From positions 620,001 through 684,000 of the forward strand of contig NC_085053.1 of NCBI RefSeq assembly GCF_963662255.1: 64,000 bases of DNA, written 5' to 3'. Positions 62,040 to 64,000 of this stretch are shown here, one piece after another. Source of the DNA: Cinclus cinclus (lineage: Eukaryota; Chordata; Aves; Passeriformes; Cinclidae). The translations under genes were made by a program, and so were the position numbers. The stretch's first letter is position 1; the number at the start of each line of letters is the position of its first letter. Under the pieces are notes generated by a model. That model was not told the origin of the DNA. It saw only the letters and a program-made list of their open reading frames with translations, and did not search any database.

Positions 62040-64000
62040 CCTGCACGCATGGCTCGGGGCACAGAGGGCTCCTGGCCTGCCCTGGGTATTGGCCCACACA
62101 TGTCACCTCCCTGAGCCATGGACGCACCTCCTGCCCTGGCAAAAAGCCCCAGGGAAGCCCTGCGAGCTTCCTGCACCCTTACAGGTGGACGAAGCTGTTG
62201 CAAAACCCGGCTTTGGCTGTTGCAAACACACAGCTCTGTCAGAGCTGTCAGAACAGCTCCTGGGACGGTGGGAGAGCAGTGTTTGGCGCAGCAGCTCTGC
62301 AGCTATTCCTGCCTGCCTCTTGCTCAGCGGGGCATGATGCAGCCAGCTCTGGTCCCAGGCATATAACCCCTGAAAGAAACAATCCCAGGGATTAATCCTT
62401 GGGAGGACCTGGGGGAGGAGCTGCTGTTTGGGAGAAACCTGAGTTCCTGAGAGAAGTCTGCCCATGACTAGGATTTGCAGAACCAAAAGCTGGATTCCTG
62501 CTGTGGGTTTGCAGCGGGAGCACAGCTGCTCTGTGCCAGGGACATGAATGTGCTCTGCCAGCACCGCAGGGATCCTGCCTGTGCCTGGACATGAGACCTG
62601 CTGGAAGCCCCCACTGATGGCTGCTTGGCCACTTCCCCAGTTCATAGCCCATTTAATGTGCTCGCTGTGGATCTGGTGCAATGCCTTTGCTTCTTTTTCC
62701 ACCAGTATCCAAACGACATGAAACAACACGTGAAATTCCTTCCCGCTACAGAACGGGCTCTTGCAGCCAAATGGCTGCTCACAATGAGGAAAGAAATCCC
62801 AGCGGTCCAAAGAGACCTCCAGCCAGTGTGAAATGTGGTTGCACTCTTTCTCTCTGCTTGCTCCCCTTCTGCCTCCCAGCCCTGTGCTGCGGAGCACAGC
62901 CCTTCCCAGTGCTGAGCGCTGCTTTAGAGCTCTCCTAGTCCTGTGGATCCTGGCTCCTGCTCCAGCCAGCCCTGAAAGGACCCCTGGGTGTGAGTTATCC
63001 AAGCTTAAAGATTTTTAAAATATCTTCTCTAGCAGCTGTTGTCTCACATCCTCCTTTCCTAATGGCCTGGAAAGCATTTTCCTTATCCTTCATCCAGTTC
63101 TAGCTCAGCAATCTGGATCCACTTCTTTGCACTCCCTCCTACCAGGCTTGGCATTTCCACATGGTTCCTCACCTTAGGTTTCCAGCAGCCCATAAAGTCC
63201 ATTTTTTATTGTCCAGAGCCTTATCAAACTGGGACAACCTTCTGCTGTCTTTGGCATCCTCCTTGGCTTTCCATACCTTGCTGCTATCAGGCGCTGTCTG
63301 CTCCCTCCATTACACATCACTTGTCTATTTTCCCATCCCTGCTGCAGTCTCCAGGCAGGAGGACCTTCAGCTGCAGCCAATTTGCTGTGTTTTCTTGACC
63401 AATCCATAAACCCAGCTCAAAGTGATCCCTGTCCCCACACACATTCCTCTGTCTGGGTCTTTCCTCCCCAGGGCAGCTACCGAGACAAGGCACTGCATGG
63501 CCCAGTGCACGCACAGCGAGTGGTTCTGTCCATCCCCCTCGTCTGGACTCCTGTCCTGCAGCCAACACCCGCAGGCCAGCAAACATCACCACTCAGCAGC
63601 TGGGACTCACACCATCCCAGCACATAGAGTGCCACCTCTCCATCCTGCTGGCCAAACCAGCCCCGTGGCACCTCAGCACAGACCCCTGGTCCCTTGCCCC
63701 GTGGGCTCAGCCAACACAGGACCCCTGGTGCTGTGCAGGGCTGGCACTTTGCCAGGCAGATCATGCCAGGCACTCTGGCACAGCACAGCACTCAGTGCCA
63801 GATGCAAGGCCCCGCTTATCTGCTCTGCTGGCTGTCCCCAGGCTGGGAGAAGCTGAGGGGAAGGCAATGGTTTCCTGCTGCAGAGCTGGACCGTGTGCTG
63901 CAGACAGATGGAGGAGGTGACACCGTGACAGCCCCCAGCGTGCTGTCCCAGCAGGGGTGGCGATGGCACCACGCTGGCAGCAGAACCCTGCTGCACCCAG
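62040..64000. other. TEDC1 5' flank, no recognised gene
   Basis: About 2 kb of moderately GC-rich sequence. It contains the exon-like segment at 62705-62831 and a 299-codon minus-strand open frame (62103-63002) whose translation has no recognisable domain. No tRNA, CR1 tail or LTR was identified. Confidence 0.5.
62705..62831 (+). other. Exon-like segment upstream of TEDC1, opposite strand
   Basis: A very good acceptor (TTGCTTCTTTTTCCACCAG, ending at 62704) opens a frame reading YPNDMKQHVKFLPATERALA then AKWLLTMRKEIPAVQRDLQP and V before a TGA. The composition is protein-like, rich in charged and helical residues, and the direction is divergent from TEDC1. I recognise no family. It could be the last exon of an unknown divergent transcript, or chance. 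Confidence 0.25.

Noticed and set aside
61460..62203. 247-codon Arg/Ala-rich minus-strand frame
   Set aside because: Runs through the CpG island and decamer repeat, is out of frame with exon 1, and has no recognisable domain; GC-rich DNA has few stops.

Overview
This window looks like vertebrate nuclear DNA, most probably from a bird and plausibly a songbird. The signs are a single gene of small phase-matched exons in large AT-rich introns, several CR1 LINE 3' ends (sense and antisense versions of the avian CR1 tail that ends in a decayed ATTCTGTGAT-type repeat), and solo LTRs, one of which has TGTCTTGG...CCAAGACA termini that I associate with passerine endogenous retroviruses. There is no sign of bacterial gene organisation: no operons and no ribosome binding sites. 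Most open frames longer than 60 codons are chance or repeat products.

The one gene I can support is TEDC1 (tubulin epsilon and delta complex 1; C14orf80 in human), on the minus strand. Seven coding exons have consensus splice sites, compatible phases and recognisable protein: exon 1 61564-61713, exon 2 59283-59361, exon 3 52841-53043, exon 4 40816-40974, exon 5 34626-34724, exon 6 15772-15858, exon 7 12578-12790. Together they give 990 nt, 330 codons, with no frame break. The last part of the protein (about 90 residues by comparison with the human protein, from memory) is not securely found. It lies either in the left 12.5 kb, where two weak exon-like segments are noted, or beyond the left edge. 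The gene therefore spans at least 49 kb, nearly all of it intron.

Region by region. 1-12.6 kb: 3' part or flank of TEDC1, with a CR1 tail, a 0.3 kb polypurine tract and a possible old LTR. 12.6-15.9 kb: exons 7 and 6 with a CR1 tail between them. 15.9-34.6 kb: intron 5, holding two minus-strand LTRs of one family, a CR1 copy whose tail was hit by another LTR with a perfect 5-bp duplication, an antisense CR1 and a pentanucleotide array. 34.6-41 kb: exons 5 and 4, with a solo LTR carrying a 5-bp duplication in intron 4. 41-52.8 kb: intron 3 with a G-quadruplex-prone heptamer array and a possible tRNA-derived SINE relic. 52.6-53.7 kb: a 52-bp minisatellite that touches the exon 3 splice donor, exon 3, and a second LTR of the intron 4 family just upstream of the acceptor. 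59.3-61.8 kb: exon 2, a 1.36-kb minisatellite of 16-bp units in intron 1, then exon 1 in a CpG island. 61.84-62.04 kb: a decamer minisatellite directly upstream of the promoter. 62-64 kb: 5' flank without a recognised gene.

The most unusual features are the tandem repeats packed around the 5' half of TEDC1 and the expansion of the gene. I found no new enzymatic or defence system.
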